Shown here in pieces: positions 9,337 to 17,697 of a stretch of DNA of 64,000 nucleotides. Position numbers and translations under genes: made by a program. Location: contig NZ_JASJPW010000001.1 in NCBI RefSeq assembly GCF_030052995.1, forward strand, positions 3,400,001 to 3,464,000, written 5' to 3'. This stretch comes from Gemmobacter sp. 24YEA27 (GTDB lineage Bacteria; Pseudomonadota; Alphaproteobacteria; Rhodobacterales; Rhodobacteraceae). Under the pieces are notes generated by a model. That model was not told the DNA's origin. It did no database searches and saw nothing but the letters and a program-made list of their open reading frames with translations. The stretch's first letter is position 1, and the number at the start of each line of letters is the position of its first letter.

Positions 9337-9921
9337 TCATTTCGGCCCAAGCCCCCATTGCACCACCCGCGCCAGATCCGGGCGCGGACGGTCCGGAAAC
9401 ACATGGGCGGCCGTGCCGATATGAATGATGCCGGCCACAGTCTCGGCGCCCTCGCAGCCAAAGGCCCGCGCCCGGAACACCGCATCATGTGCCGGCCAGC
9501 CGCTGAGCCAGTTCGCCCCCCAGCCCGAGGCCGTCGCCACCGACAAAAGCGACATGCACAGCGCGCCCGCAGACAGAACCTGCTCTTCCAAAGGGATCTT
9601 GTCCGAGGCTTTCGGCGCGGAAATCACCACCACCGCCAGATGGCCGCGATCATATTGGCCGCGACCTTTTTCAAGCTTTTCCGCATCCGCCCCCAGCTCT
9701 TTCGCCCGTGCCTCGACGAGGTCGGCGAGGCGGGTGAAATCGGATCTCTCCAGCACGATCAGGCGCCAGGGCTCCAGCTTGCCATGATCGGGCACCCGCA
9801 GCGCCAGCTGCAGCATCGCGGTCAGCTCGTCCCGCGACGGCACCGGCGGGCGAAACATCTTGGCCGGCTGCGACAGGCGGGTGGCCAGGAAATCCAGCGC
9901 GGCGGTGTTTTTATCGGTCAT
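9337..9921 (-). CDS. Nitroreductase family protein (YdjA-like)
   Basis: FMN-dependent NAD(P)H oxidoreductase of the compact YdjA/TdsD type, about 195 residues. FMN-contact segments are visible: RLSQPAKMFRPPVPSRDEL at the start, ALRVPDHGKLEPWR, the central GALCMSLLSVATASGWGANW, and a C-terminal GIIHIGT. Start: ATG ATG at 9924/9921 preceded by AAGGAGAG; 9921 has the better spacing. The same frame stays open upstream into the ogt gene, so a longer fusion product is formally possible. The physiological substrate is unknown. Confidence 0.88.
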   Translation of the reverse strand: MTDKNTAALDFLATRLSQPAKMFRPPVPSRDELTAMLQLALRVPDHGKLEPWRLIVLERSDFTRLADLVEARAKELGADAEKLEKGRGQYDRGHLAVVVISAPKASDKIPLEEQVLSAGALCMSLLSVATASGWGANWLSGWPAHDAVFRARAFGCEGAETVAGIIHIGTAAHVFPDRPRPDLARVVQWGLGPK

Positions 9922-10587
9922 CATGCTCTCCTTTGCGGCGCAGACCCCCTGTCGCGGCCTGCCGGAAAGCGCGGGCGGTCGGGGAATCTGACCGGCGGAC
10001 CTTGCCGCCATTTGCCGATGAGGTGAAGCCTTGCTGTGACATCCCCCTGGCGCGGCAAAGCGTGCCTCATGATCCAAGAGCCAGCGTTTGCGCTCCAGCC
10101 CGCCAGCATAGCCTGTCAATGCGCCATCCGCACCGACAAGCCGGTGGCAGGGCAGGATCAGGTTGAACGGGTTGCTGCCATTCGCATGCCCCACCGCCCG
10201 CGCGGCTCCCGGCCTGCCGATCCGGAGCGCCTGTTCGCCATAGGTCACCGGCCTGCCGGGCGGGATGCGGCGCAAAGCCGCCCAGGCGAGGTTCTGGAAC
10301 GGGCTGCCCGTCAGCCGGACCGGGATCCGGTCTGTCGCTGCCAGATCACCCGCGAAATAGGCCTCCACCGCCGCAGCCAGCCTGGGCGGGATCGCGCCGG
10401 GCCGCAGATCGACCGGTCCGATACGGCGCGAGAGCAGCCGGTGCAGCCGGTCCTCATGGTCCGCATATTCCGACGCCATCAGCCCGCCCGTCGCATCTGT
10501 GACCATGATCAGTGCACCGAGCGGAGTGGCGACGCGGCCGATGGTCAGCGCACCGGCATACTTACCGGTCAGATCACCGGGCGTCAT
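9337..10587 (-). CDS. ogt: O6-alkylguanine-DNA methyltransferase (Ogt-like) with no stop, reading into nitroreductase
   Basis: Starting at the ATG at 10587, which overlaps the 2OG oxygenase stop by 14 bp, the first ~165 residues form a complete Ogt-type suicide methyltransferase: an N-terminal ribonuclease-like part, FQNLAWAALRRIPPGRPVTYGE, and the active-site LPCHRLVG with its acceptor Cys. After LLDHEARFA the frame does not stop. About 45 low-complexity residues lead straight into the nitroreductase at 9924. That linker region is also open in the two other frames, and a GGGGG run lies near 10050. Either a genuine two-domain fusion or a lost stop/frameshift fits; internal initiation at 9921 with its own ribosome site makes separate translation likely too. 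Confidence 0.72.
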   Translation of the reverse strand: MTPGDLTGKYAGALTIGRVATPLGALIMVTDATGGLMASEYADHEDRLHRLLSRRIGPVDLRPGAIPPRLAAAVEAYFAGDLAATDRIPVRLTGSPFQNLAWAALRRIPPGRPVTYGEQALRIGRPGAARAVGHANGSNPFNLILPCHRLVGADGALTGYAGGLERKRWLLDHEARFAAPGGCHSKASPHRQMAARSAGQIPRPPALSGRPRQGVCAAKESMMTDKNTAALDFLATRLSQPAKMFRPPVPSRDELTAMLQLALRVPDHGKLEPWRLIVLERSDFTRLADLVEARAKELGADAEKLEKGRGQYDRGHLAVVVISAPKASDKIPLEEQVLSAGALCMSLLSVATASGWGANWLSGWPAHDAVFRARAFGCEGAETVAGIIHIGTAAHVFPDRPRPDLARVVQWGLGPK

Positions 10588-11347
10588 GGAAGATGATCCC
10601 AAGCGTATGCCTTTGCCCCGAGCGGATGCGGCTGACGCCATGGCGCAGGTTGACGCGGTAGCTGCCTCTCGCACCCTCGACCGGCCGGTTATGCACCGCA
10701 AAGGCGACAGCATCCCCCTGCGCCAGTGGCACCACCTCGGCCCGGCTCTGCATCCGGGGGCGTTGCTCGGTCAGCACAAACTCGCCGCCGGTGAAATCGC
10801 GCCCCGGCTCGGACAGAAGGAAGGCCACCTGGATAGGGAAGGCCAGATCGCCATAGAGATCCTGATGCAGGCAATTGAAATCGCCCGGCCCATATTGCAG
10901 GAGGAGGGGCGTCGGCCGTGTCTGGCCGGCCGCATGGCAGTCGCGCAGGAAGTCCTCATGGCGGTCCGGATAGACCCGCCCTATCCCCAGGCGCGCGTTC
11001 CAGCCATTCGCAAGCCCGGCGAGATGCGGATATAGGGCGCTCCGCAGCCCCGCGATCAGATCCGGCAGCGGATAGCGGTAATACTTGTATTCGCCCCGGC
11101 CAAAGCCATGCCGCGCCATGTGGATATGGCTGCGAAACGGCGCCTCTGCACTATAGTCCCCAGCGAGATCCGCGCATTCCCCGGGTGAAAGAAGCCTTGG
11201 CAGAACCGCGCAGCCAAAACTGTCCATCCCGGCGGCAAAGGCAGCCCAGTCATATTGGCGCAGCCTGTCCACAGCGCCGGATGCAACACCAGGCACGGGA
11301 TCGGGCGCGACATCCGGCGACGTACTGACCTCAGGCAGACCGCTCAC
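10574..11347 (-). CDS. 2OG-Fe(II) oxygenase of the alkylation-repair operon
   Basis: 257 residues. It shows the Fe(II)/2-oxoglutarate dioxygenase pattern: the HxD iron ligands in CLHQDLYGD at about residue 160, LSEPGRDFTGGEFVL, and a distal HGV/R region (LRHGVSRIRSGQRHTLGIIFHD) supplying the third ligand and the 2OG arginine. It is not obviously an AlkB sequence. It is ATGA-coupled to ada upstream and overlaps ogt downstream, so it is made with two alkyl-DNA repair enzymes. A role in repairing or modifying alkylated molecules is inferred from context only. Confidence 0.8.
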   Translation of the reverse strand: MSGLPEVSTSPDVAPDPVPGVASGAVDRLRQYDWAAFAAGMDSFGCAVLPRLLSPGECADLAGDYSAEAPFRSHIHMARHGFGRGEYKYYRYPLPDLIAGLRSALYPHLAGLANGWNARLGIGRVYPDRHEDFLRDCHAAGQTRPTPLLLQYGPGDFNCLHQDLYGDLAFPIQVAFLLSEPGRDFTGGEFVLTEQRPRMQSRAEVVPLAQGDAVAFAVHNRPVEGARGSYRVNLRHGVSRIRSGQRHTLGIIFHDAR

Positions 11348-12429
11348 AATCCACCCTCCTTTTCCAGAAGCGCGCGTTTGCGAGCGATGCCCCAGCGATA
11401 GCCCGACAGCGCGCCATCATTGCGGATCACGCGGTGACAGGGGATGGCGACCGCGATCCGGTTGGCGCCGCAGGCCTGGGCGACCGCGCGCACCGCTTTT
11501 GGCGCGCCGATGCGGCGGGCGATATCGGCGTAAGAGGCGGTCTCTCCCGGCGGGATCAGCCGCAAGGCCTGCCAGACCCGTTCCTGAAACGCGGTGCCCC
11601 GAATGTCGAGCGGCAGATCAAACCCGGTCTGCGGCGCCTCAACCAGGCCCGCAACCCGGGCCACCAGCGCCTCGAAATCCGGGTCATCGCCGATCAGCCT
11701 GGCGCGGGGAAAGCTGTCCTGCAGATCGCGGATCAGCGTTTCAGGGTCATCGCCCAGGGTGATGGCGCAGATCCCCCGGTCACTTTGCGCGACCAGAATC
11801 GCGCCAAGGCTGCTCTCCCCGACGGCAAACCGGATCTCGGCATCCCTGCCGCCATTGCGAAAAGCGGTCGGGGTCATGCCAAGCGCCGCGTCCGAGCCTT
11901 CGTAAAACCGGCTGCCGGAGCCAAAGCCCGCGCCATAGATCGCGCCGGTCACGCTGCTGCCCTTGTCGGCCAGCCCGGCCCTGAGCTTCCTCCGGCGATG
12001 AGCACTGGCCCATTGCGCCGGGGTCAGCCCGGTTACTGCCCTGAACTGACGGTGGAACCACCAGGGGCTCATACCGATCTTTGCCGCCAGATCCTGCAGC
12101 TTCGGCGCCTCGTCGGCGGCCTCGATCAGCCGGCAGGCGGCGGCGACCAGCGCGGCATTTGCCTCGGCCACCGAAGGCCCGTGCGGCGCGCAACGCTGAC
12201 AGGGGCGATAACCCGCCGCCTCCGCCTCATCCGGAAGATCGAAGAAACGCACATTTTGCGGCTTCGCCCTGCGCGACGGGCAAGAGGGGCGGCAATAGAC
12301 GCCCGTGGTCCTGACCGCATAGACAAAGCGGCCATCCGCCGCCGCCTCGCGTGCCACCACGCTCTGCCAGCGCGGATCCTGTTCGGTCGCAGACGTGGTT
12401 GCGACAGCTGAATTACGGGTCGCCATCAT
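11344..12429 (-). CDS. ada: Ada: methyl-accepting DNA repair protein and transcriptional activator
   Basis: The domains are complete and in order: an N-terminal zinc/methylphosphotriester-accepting domain (VYCRPSCPSRRA with GYRPCQRC supplying the four Cys), an AraC-type helix-turn-helix (GMSPWWFHRQFRAVTGLTPAQW), a ribonuclease-like spacer, and the C-terminal O6-methylguanine methyltransferase with active-site IPCHRVI. In this family, methyl transfer to the N-terminal Cys turns Ada into an activator of its own operon. Two ATGs (12429, 12426) follow GAGGGG; an ATG at 12453 lacks a ribosome site. It leads the operon ada - 2OG oxygenase - ogt - nitroreductase. Confidence 0.95.
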   Translation of the reverse strand: MMATRNSAVATTSATEQDPRWQSVVAREAAADGRFVYAVRTTGVYCRPSCPSRRAKPQNVRFFDLPDEAEAAGYRPCQRCAPHGPSVAEANAALVAAACRLIEAADEAPKLQDLAAKIGMSPWWFHRQFRAVTGLTPAQWASAHRRRKLRAGLADKGSSVTGAIYGAGFGSGSRFYEGSDAALGMTPTAFRNGGRDAEIRFAVGESSLGAILVAQSDRGICAITLGDDPETLIRDLQDSFPRARLIGDDPDFEALVARVAGLVEAPQTGFDLPLDIRGTAFQERVWQALRLIPPGETASYADIARRIGAPKAVRAVAQACGANRIAVAIPCHRVIRNDGALSGYRWGIARKRALLEKEGGL

Positions 12430-12589
12430 GATGCCCCTCGCGGTCCTGTTCATTACAGGATCAGATTAACCCCGTCATCCGGCATCCCCACTCCGATCCT
12501 TGCGGTCAAATTCGCGAGGTCTGCCCCGGTCGCGAACTGCGAAGGATGCGGGCCTCAGAGCATAGCACAGGATCCGAACCGGAATGTAC

Positions 12590-12785
12590 CTGCGGATCTG
12601 TGTCGCAACCTGTGTTGCAGTCTTCACCCTTGCCCGCTGCGCCGGGCCGGGCTGGCCTGTGAAGAACGGGGGGCTGACTTGCCGGAGGGGGTCGAGCGGC
12701 TGGCGCGGATCGCGGGATCCCGGCCAAGGGCCGCTTGTGGAGGCCAGGGATGAGGTATGGTCAGGGTTTCGGGCGGATATGTCCC
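12590..12785 (+). pseudogene. Decayed glutaredoxin-like gene copy
   Basis: This stretch aligns by eye with the intact glutaredoxin-like gene at 24616-24882 (minus strand) but in the opposite orientation. GGGCTGGCCT, GGTCGAGCGGCTGGC and the GG-CCGCT / TGGTCAGGGTTT blocks are shared in order, with small insertions and deletions breaking the frame. It lies just outside the left end of element A. It is probably a residue of an earlier or rearranged copy of the same phage-borne region. Confidence 0.6.
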
Positions 12786-12942
12786 CGAACTCAGGTAGCT
12801 GGCAGAAGGAAAGCCGTACACCGTGTATGGGATTTGGACGAGTGCGTCGCGAATACGGGCCTTTCGTTCGCGTTATTTCGTGAATGGGCGGATATCACCA
12901 CTTTGACATCAAAAAACGAGATGTTGATATCTGAGTATAAAA

Positions 12943-12957
12943 TAGTGACCCCGACAG
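12943..12957. repeat. Degenerate att core (left end of element A)
   Basis: TAGTGACCCCGACAG differs at two positions from TGGTGATCCCGACAG found at 24526 and at the tRNA-Arg 3' end (47873). The ~100 bp after it (AT-rich, TTTCAATCACAT, TTGTAAACA) also aligns with the DNA after 24540. Confidence 0.65.
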
Positions 12958-13089
12958 AATAAAAACAATGACTATATTTCAATCACATAAGCCGTAAACA
13001 CCAGCCCTGATCACTCTGCGGACTTCAAAGGGTTACGAATGGCTTTGTAAACACTCCGCCCCCCTGCTCGCCGCCCATTGTGGCTATCT

Positions 13090-13461
13090 CAGCCAATCTC
13101 GCCGGCTGAAACCCCGACACACCTGATCACCGGCCAATACCAGGGCCCCTGCCGCGCCCCGGCGATCCTGGCCAGGCTCGCGATCCGCGCGCTGGTAGTT
13201 CTGGCGCCAGGTAAGCGGACATAGCCCCCGCCATATGGCGCCTTGCCGGTCAGGTCGTCCTCGCCGTATTTCCTGTCCTTACCGCGCCCATTTTCACGGA
13301 TCGGCTGCATGCTATGCGCCGTTTCGTGACAGGCCGTGGCGAGGATTTAGGCGCGGAAAGGTCTTGGTGGCGGCGAGGATGGCGCTCAGGCCATCCAACT
13401 GCGCAAGTTGCAGGCTGCCGCCAGACAGCGGTCGGCTCGTGGCAAAGAATGCCTCGGTCAT
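13090..13461 (-). pseudogene. Phage endolysin remnant joined to a glutaredoxin-gene fragment
   Basis: Reading from the ATG at 13461: MTEAFFATSRPLSGGS then LDGLSAILAATKTFP. After a frameshift near 13320 comes ETAHSMQPIRENGRGKDRKYG and YGGGYVRLPGA, matching the ENGRGxGRKYG...YYGRGYVQLTW pattern of phage GH19-like peptidoglycan hydrolases. The last ~75 bp (SLARIAGARQGP) matches the glutaredoxin-like gene at 24616-24882 instead. So this is a frameshifted, 3'-truncated endolysin fused by deletion to the end of a glutaredoxin-like gene. It is preceded by a phage-type minus-strand terminator. Confidence 0.65.
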
Positions 13462-13480
13462 GACGATCTCCATGGGTATG

Positions 13481-13505
13481 AAAAAGCCCGGCGCGACGGC
13501 CGGGC
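13481..13505 (-). terminator. Minus-strand terminator upstream of the endolysin remnant
   Basis: GCCCGGC / GCCGGGC stem with an A-run at 13481-13485, which is a T-tract when read on the minus strand. A hairpin of this style also precedes the endolysin of element B. Confidence 0.75.
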
Positions 13506-13704
13506 GGGGCATAGGTAAAAACACCTACGCAATGTCGCCGTCTATCCTCGCGGCGGCGTTGCGGCTATCAAATCCACATAGTGAGTAACCGATTGTAATC
13601 TTGTTGTTTAATCAGTTGGCGGCATTACCCGCACATCGCGTAAACAGTTGTGTCATTGAGATTTTACGAGTTATGCGGAATTAACCGCTGAAGCCCGTCG
13701 GTGC

Positions 13705-13730
13705 GAAAGCCCGTCGGGCTTTCGTATTTT
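13705..13730 (+). terminator. Terminator hairpin in a gene-free stretch
   Basis: GAAAGCCCG-T-CGGGCTTTC followed by GTATTTTT. The surrounding stretch (13506-13897) is AT-rich, holds no supportable gene and looks like a phage regulatory or remnant region. Confidence 0.75.
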
Positions 13731-13897
13731 TGCCGTGCGGACGCGCCCGCCATGCTGATGAGGCGACACAGTTTCCGGATCAAAATTTCCGATTTTCGCC
13801 ATATTCTTTAGTAAATCCGTAACTTCTACCGTTCGCTGTCTAAGCCCTACCAGCGATCACGGCTCACCCCCGCCCACCCCAGAGCGGGGGTGAGATA

Positions 13898-14137
13898 TCA
13901 CGGCCTCGGCTGCAGCTTCTCCAATTGCGCCTCGATCCGGCTGATCCCGCTCCGGATGTTGTGCAGGTCGGGTTGCTGACCGGCCAGCGCCGGCTCTGCC
14001 GCCCGGATCACGAAATAGCGGCTGGACATCCGTCCCATATCCGCCACCCGGTTCATTCGTCGCGAACTTGTCCTCGTAGCCGCGATGCCGGCAGCAGCCC
14101 AATATCTGGTTCTGAGGTGGCGCTCCACCGGCAGCAT
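13898..14137 (-). CDS. Small hypothetical protein
   Basis: An 80-codon frame from the ATG at 14137. Its C-terminal half (RMNRVADMGRMSSRYFVIR... and IRSGISRIEAQLEKLQ) has a coiled-coil-like protein composition and resembles small phage tail- or lysis-region proteins. The first ~25 residues look less like coding sequence, so the gene may be truncated or start later (Met near VADMGRM). No function can be assigned. Confidence 0.35.
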   Translation of the reverse strand: MLPVERHLRTRYWAAAGIAATRTSSRRMNRVADMGRMSSRYFVIRAAEPALAGQQPDLHNIRSGISRIEAQLEKLQPRP

Positions 14138-14159
14138 TTTTTCACAGATAACTGGATGT

Positions 14160-14465
14160 ATGACTATCCGCATCACTACCGACCCATATGGGCACGCCCT
14201 GCCTGCTGCTGAGTGTCGGATGATCAGGCCGGAGCGCAATACCGTCGCGAACATGATGCCGGCCTGCGCGCCCTGCAACCTGAGCAAGGGTGGATACAGC
14301 CTTGAGGGCTGGCGAGACCTGCTCGCCCGGTCGGCGCAGATCGTCGCGCGGGAGAAGTCGATATTCCGGGCTGCGGTGCGCTTCGGCGTCGTCACCGTCG
14401 AGGATCGGCCCATCGTTTTCCATTTCGAGCGGGTCTGCGCCACCCGTCAGGACAAGGGGGAGTGA
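14160..14465 (+). pseudogene. HNH endonuclease fragment (N-terminus missing)
   Basis: The frame contains the second half of an HNH nuclease, NTVANMMPACAPCNLSKGG followed by YSLEGW, with the CxxC pair and Asn-rich turn typical of phage HNH proteins. The upstream ββα-metal part (a DH dipeptide and the first CxxC) is absent; the preceding residues are degenerate. The C-terminal ~60 residues are a normal-looking helical domain. It is probably a broken phage HNH gene. Confidence 0.55.
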
Positions 14466-15076
14466 TGGACCAAAACAAAAAAGCCGCCATCGCGACATGC
14501 GCAAGGGCGGCTCTCTCGTCACTGAATAAAACGCTCAACAGGGAAATCGTAAACACCAACAATAACTGCAATTTAGAGGCGAGTTGGCGCTCTGGAAAGA
14601 CGGCACTGTTGCGTAGGTATTTCTGCCTACGTCTGAAGGGTGCGGGCGCGAGAGTGAGCTTGATCCATCGAGGGCGGAGTGTCCGGCACGAAAGGGACAG
14701 AGTTGTTTCGGACGCGAGGATCGCAGGTGGCAGCCCGGCTCAACCCGCGCCCGGCAAGGTTAATTCAGCCCATGATTGCGTCACGATTGTGGCGAGAGCC
14801 CCGGGAAACGGGGCGCCCCATTCCCTGAGCGCCCCGGTCGGTCAGGGAACACGACAGGCCGAGGGAGATTGCGGCCGCCTGATGTTCAAACTGGCGGCGG
14901 GTGGAATGGTTCCCATGAAAGAGATCAAAAAAAAAACCGGGACGCAGCTTGGCGCCCCGGCAGTCATACAGGCAGTTCAACAGACAGGTCACAGGACGTT
15001 GTGACGGTCTGATGAAACAACGTGTGGTGGGCGACTTGGTTCCCACCTCAACCAGTTGTGAGTAGGAGGGAGCGGT
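14466..15076. other. Gene-poor stretch of element A
   Basis: An open frame (14465-15004) crosses this region, but its composition is not protein-like beyond the first ~30 codons. Those codons overlap a strong GC hairpin (AGCCGCC ... GGCGGCT, about 14482-14513). I see no supportable gene. The stretch also holds the minus-strand terminator at 14927-14960. Confidence 0.5.
14927..14960 (-). terminator. Minus-strand terminator
   Basis: CCGGG / CCCGG stem extended by ACGC / GCG pairs, with a ten-base A-run at 14927-14936 (T-tract on the minus strand). No minus-strand gene directly feeds it; the upstream gene may have been deleted. Confidence 0.7.
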
Positions 15077-15889
15077 ATGAGCAGGATGACACCAGAGGAG
15101 ATCAGGTTGCGCGATGACGCGATTGCCGCTGGTCGGGTTGTGCGGCCCCGCGCAAGGCGTGATGCGCCCGCACCGCCTGCCATCAGTTCGGAGATCGTGC
15201 TTCAACCGAAGCCAGCGGCAAAACCGCCAGGCGCCGATCTGAGCAGGGTCGGTTTCCGGAGCATGTCAATCCAGCGCGCGCTGGAATGGGCCTTCGGCAC
15301 CGAGCGCGCCGGCCTCGACTTTGACGAGATGGGCGAGACCTCCGGCGGCCAGCGCATGGGTGTCGATGGTATCTGGCTGATGATGCAGCGCGGCGCCATC
15401 GGTTGCGAGATCGACGGTGGCGGCCGGTCGGATCCAGCTTGGGATGCACAGATCATCGCCTCGACGGTGGCAAGCCTGCCGGTCAGTCATGGCGGGCGGC
15501 AGATGGCGGTATTCGTGGCTCAACATGCCCGGGCCGGGATTGCGCCTGACTGGATGCAGGGTGCGCGTCCGACGATCCAGCCATGCGGGACGCGGACCAA
15601 TCGGCATGGAGAGCGGGCAGAGACCGAGGAGGCGCATCACCTCGGATCTCAGGGCTGGCCGATCCAGAAGCGCATCGGCCGCAAGGGAAGGGTGCATGAG
15701 GAGCCGGTTCTGTATTGCCCTGTGGTCGTGACTCCGACCAGATCACAGATTGCCGCGGCGCATCGCCGGTATCTGGCATGGTATGGGGCGCTTCTGTGGA
15801 TTAGGGCGGAGTTGGATGGCCTCGGTATTCTCGCGGGGATCGATATCACCCTGGATATGCCCGCTCTGCAGCCATGGAACGCAAGATAA
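15077..15889 (+). CDS. Hypothetical phage protein
   Basis: 270 residues with a strong ribosome site (AGGAGGG) before the ATG at 15077. The proline/arginine-rich N-terminus is followed by a region with SIQRALEWAFGTERAGLDFDEMGE and by a C-terminal amphipathic helix around AAAHRRYLAWYGALLWIR. No catalytic motif was recognised. Its place before the terminase region of element A suggests a conserved phage protein of unknown role. Confidence 0.7.
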   Translation: MSRMTPEEIRLRDDAIAAGRVVRPRARRDAPAPPAISSEIVLQPKPAAKPPGADLSRVGFRSMSIQRALEWAFGTERAGLDFDEMGETSGGQRMGVDGIWLMMQRGAIGCEIDGGGRSDPAWDAQIIASTVASLPVSHGGRQMAVFVAQHARAGIAPDWMQGARPTIQPCGTRTNRHGERAETEEAHHLGSQGWPIQKRIGRKGRVHEEPVLYCPVVVTPTRSQIAAAHRRYLAWYGALLWIRAELDGLGILAGIDITLDMPALQPWNAR

Positions 15890-15936
15890 TGCTTGCGAAA
15901 TTCTAGCCCCCTTGATATTTTGCCAGTAGAATAATT

Positions 15937-15965
15937 GCGCCCGGAGGAGAAATCCTGCCGGGCGC
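15937..15965. terminator. Bidirectional terminator
   Basis: GCGCCCGG / CCGGGCGC 8-bp stem. TTGTCATTTT follows on the plus strand and AATTATT on the minus strand. It separates the plus-strand gene ending at 15889 from the minus-strand small gene ending at 15974. Confidence 0.75.
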
Positions 15966-15973
15966 TTGTCATT

Positions 15974-16147
15974 TTAGCCTCGGTGCCCGCTCTCGCGATT
16001 TGCCCCGCCAGCATTGGGCTCGTTCGTGCGAGGAGCCTTGTTCGGATTGAAGGGCTGGGCAGCGTTGCCCATCTTCTGTTTCTGCGCCTCTTCCTCGACG
16101 TTGAACTTCGTATTCTCGGCTTCCTTGTCGAAATCGGGTTTTGTCAT
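15974..16147 (-). CDS. Small hydrophilic protein
   Basis: 57 residues, start ATG 16147 with a good AGGAGGA site. The composition is rich in Lys, Glu, Asn and Gln (MTKPDFDKEAENTKFN, then EEEAQKQKMGN) and it is predicted to be disordered. It resembles short stress-induced hydrophilic proteins in style only. It lies upstream of and divergent from the AI-2E family gene. Confidence 0.6.
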   Translation of the reverse strand: MTKPDFDKEAENTKFNVEEEAQKQKMGNAAQPFNPNKAPRTNEPNAGGANRESGHRG

Positions 16148-16420
16148 AGCGTCCTCCTATCGATGTGAGGACAACCAGATCGCACAGCCAATGGTTCCGA
16201 AAAGCTTGATCACGTTTTCATCTGCCCGGACTTTCAACCTGCTACCCCGCTATCCAGAACATCCTCGATGGACGAAAGCCTCAAGCCGCTGTTGGCCGGT
16301 CCAGTCATGGGCCCAAATTGCGATCATCGGATAAGCCGGGGGCTGCAGAAATACAGACTGTCCCGAAGTTGCATTTGATATACGCTCGCATGGAATGTGG
16401 GCAGTTGAGGCATTCGGAAC

Positions 16421-17560
16421 GTGACAAAGGAACACCATTACCTTTTCGGTGGAGAAGCTGAAGCCAAGCCTCGCGTCGGCGGGGCGTCGAACTGGGCTGT
16501 GATCGGCATCTTCCTGATACTGTTGTTTGCGGCTGTCGCAGCAGCGCGCGATTTCTTGATGCCTGTAACTCTGGCTGTGCTGCTGTTCTTCGTCTTCACG
16601 CCTCTGCGTCGCTTTACCGAGAAGAAAGGTATCCCGAACGCCCTGACGGCCACCGTGGTCTGCCTCGGTGTGCTGGTTTCGATTGGCGCGATCTTCCTCA
16701 TCGCGTCCGGTCCAGCAAGCGAAGTGATCAAAAACTATCCGGCGATAGCAGATGCTGTGCGCGAGAAGCTTGCCTTCATTCGTGATGCCATCCGAAGCGT
16801 TCAAAGCGTAGCGTCGGAGCTTGATGCCGGTGGAGCTTCACTGCCCGTTCTGGCCGATAACGTCGCGCCCGTTGCCCCGGAGAGCGGAAGTGCAACTATG
16901 GCAGCTTTGCAAGGGTTAGCCATTTCCACGCCTTTTATGGTTGGTCAGTTCGCCCTGGTGATGTTTCTGCTCTTCTTTATGATGGCCTCAGGAGATCTGC
17001 TCTATCTTAAGATCGTTCAGTCGTTCGACAGGCTGACGGACAAAAAAGCAGCCTATCTCGCCCTTCGCGAAATTGAAGAGTCGCTGGGCAACTATCTGAG
17101 TGCCATCACCTTTATTAACCTAGCGCTCGGGATCGCTGTCGGTCTGTTGATGTGGGCTTGGGGCATGCCCGCGCCCATCCTGTTTGGGATCGCGGCTTTT
17201 GTACTGAACTTCATTCCCTACCTTGGCTCTCTGGCCGGCATTGCAGCATCGGCACTGGTTGCGCTGGTGGTCTTTGACGGCTTTTTCGTTCCGGTCTTGG
17301 TGGCTGTTTCCTACTTCGCCCTGACAGCTTTAGAGGGGCAGATCATCACGCCTTACTTTGTCTCGCGCAGGCTGCGCATGAACGTTGTCGTTGTGTTTCT
17401 GAGCGTTACACTTTGGGCTTGGCTGTGGTCTGTCATCGGTATGGTGATAGCTGTTCCAGTTCTGGTTGTCGTGAGAGTCTTGTCCGAACACATAAAAGGC
17501 TGGGAGAAGTTTGGAAACTTCCTCGAAGGAGAAGACCCTCCGGAAAAGTCTGACTGGTGA
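16421..17560 (+). CDS. AI-2E family transporter (PerM/YdiK-like)
   Basis: Inner-membrane protein of 379 residues with about seven to eight helices. A cluster lies at residues 25-100, then a soluble loop of ~90 residues, then the C-terminal helical block that includes NFIPYLGSLAGI and ALEGQIITPYFVSRRL, the family signature. Members export or exchange small solutes; the AI-2 link holds only for a few. The GTG at 16421 starts the frame. With the small hydrophilic protein, the 71-residue protein and UspA it forms a stress/envelope-type cargo block inside element A. Confidence 0.87.
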   Translation: MTKEHHYLFGGEAEAKPRVGGASNWAVIGIFLILLFAAVAAARDFLMPVTLAVLLFFVFTPLRRFTEKKGIPNALTATVVCLGVLVSIGAIFLIASGPASEVIKNYPAIADAVREKLAFIRDAIRSVQSVASELDAGGASLPVLADNVAPVAPESGSATMAALQGLAISTPFMVGQFALVMFLLFFMMASGDLLYLKIVQSFDRLTDKKAAYLALREIEESLGNYLSAITFINLALGIAVGLLMWAWGMPAPILFGIAAFVLNFIPYLGSLAGIAASALVALVVFDGFFVPVLVAVSYFALTALEGQIITPYFVSRRLRMNVVVVFLSVTLWAWLWSVIGMVIAVPVLVVVRVLSEHIKGWEKFGNFLEGEDPPEKSDW

Positions 17561-17668
17561 CGCCCCCAGGCCGGCGGGGATGATCCGCCTCACGTTCATA
17601 AAAACGGGGAACTCCGCATGGCGAAGTCCGACAAATGCGCGGGCGATGATGGTGCTCAAGTGAGAAAC

Positions 17669-17695
17669 GCCCCCGGATTGCCGAGGGCATTTTTA
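17669..17695 (+). terminator. Terminator between convergent genes
   Basis: CCCCCGG / CCGAGGG stem (one mismatch) with an ATTG loop followed by CATTTTTATT. It lies between the AI-2E gene and the convergent 71-residue gene. Confidence 0.75.
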
Positions 17696-17697
17696 TT

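Noticed and set aside
14465..15004. 180-codon open frame in element A
   Set aside because: It crosses a GC hairpin and a poly-A terminator segment, and its residues look like translated noncoding DNA.
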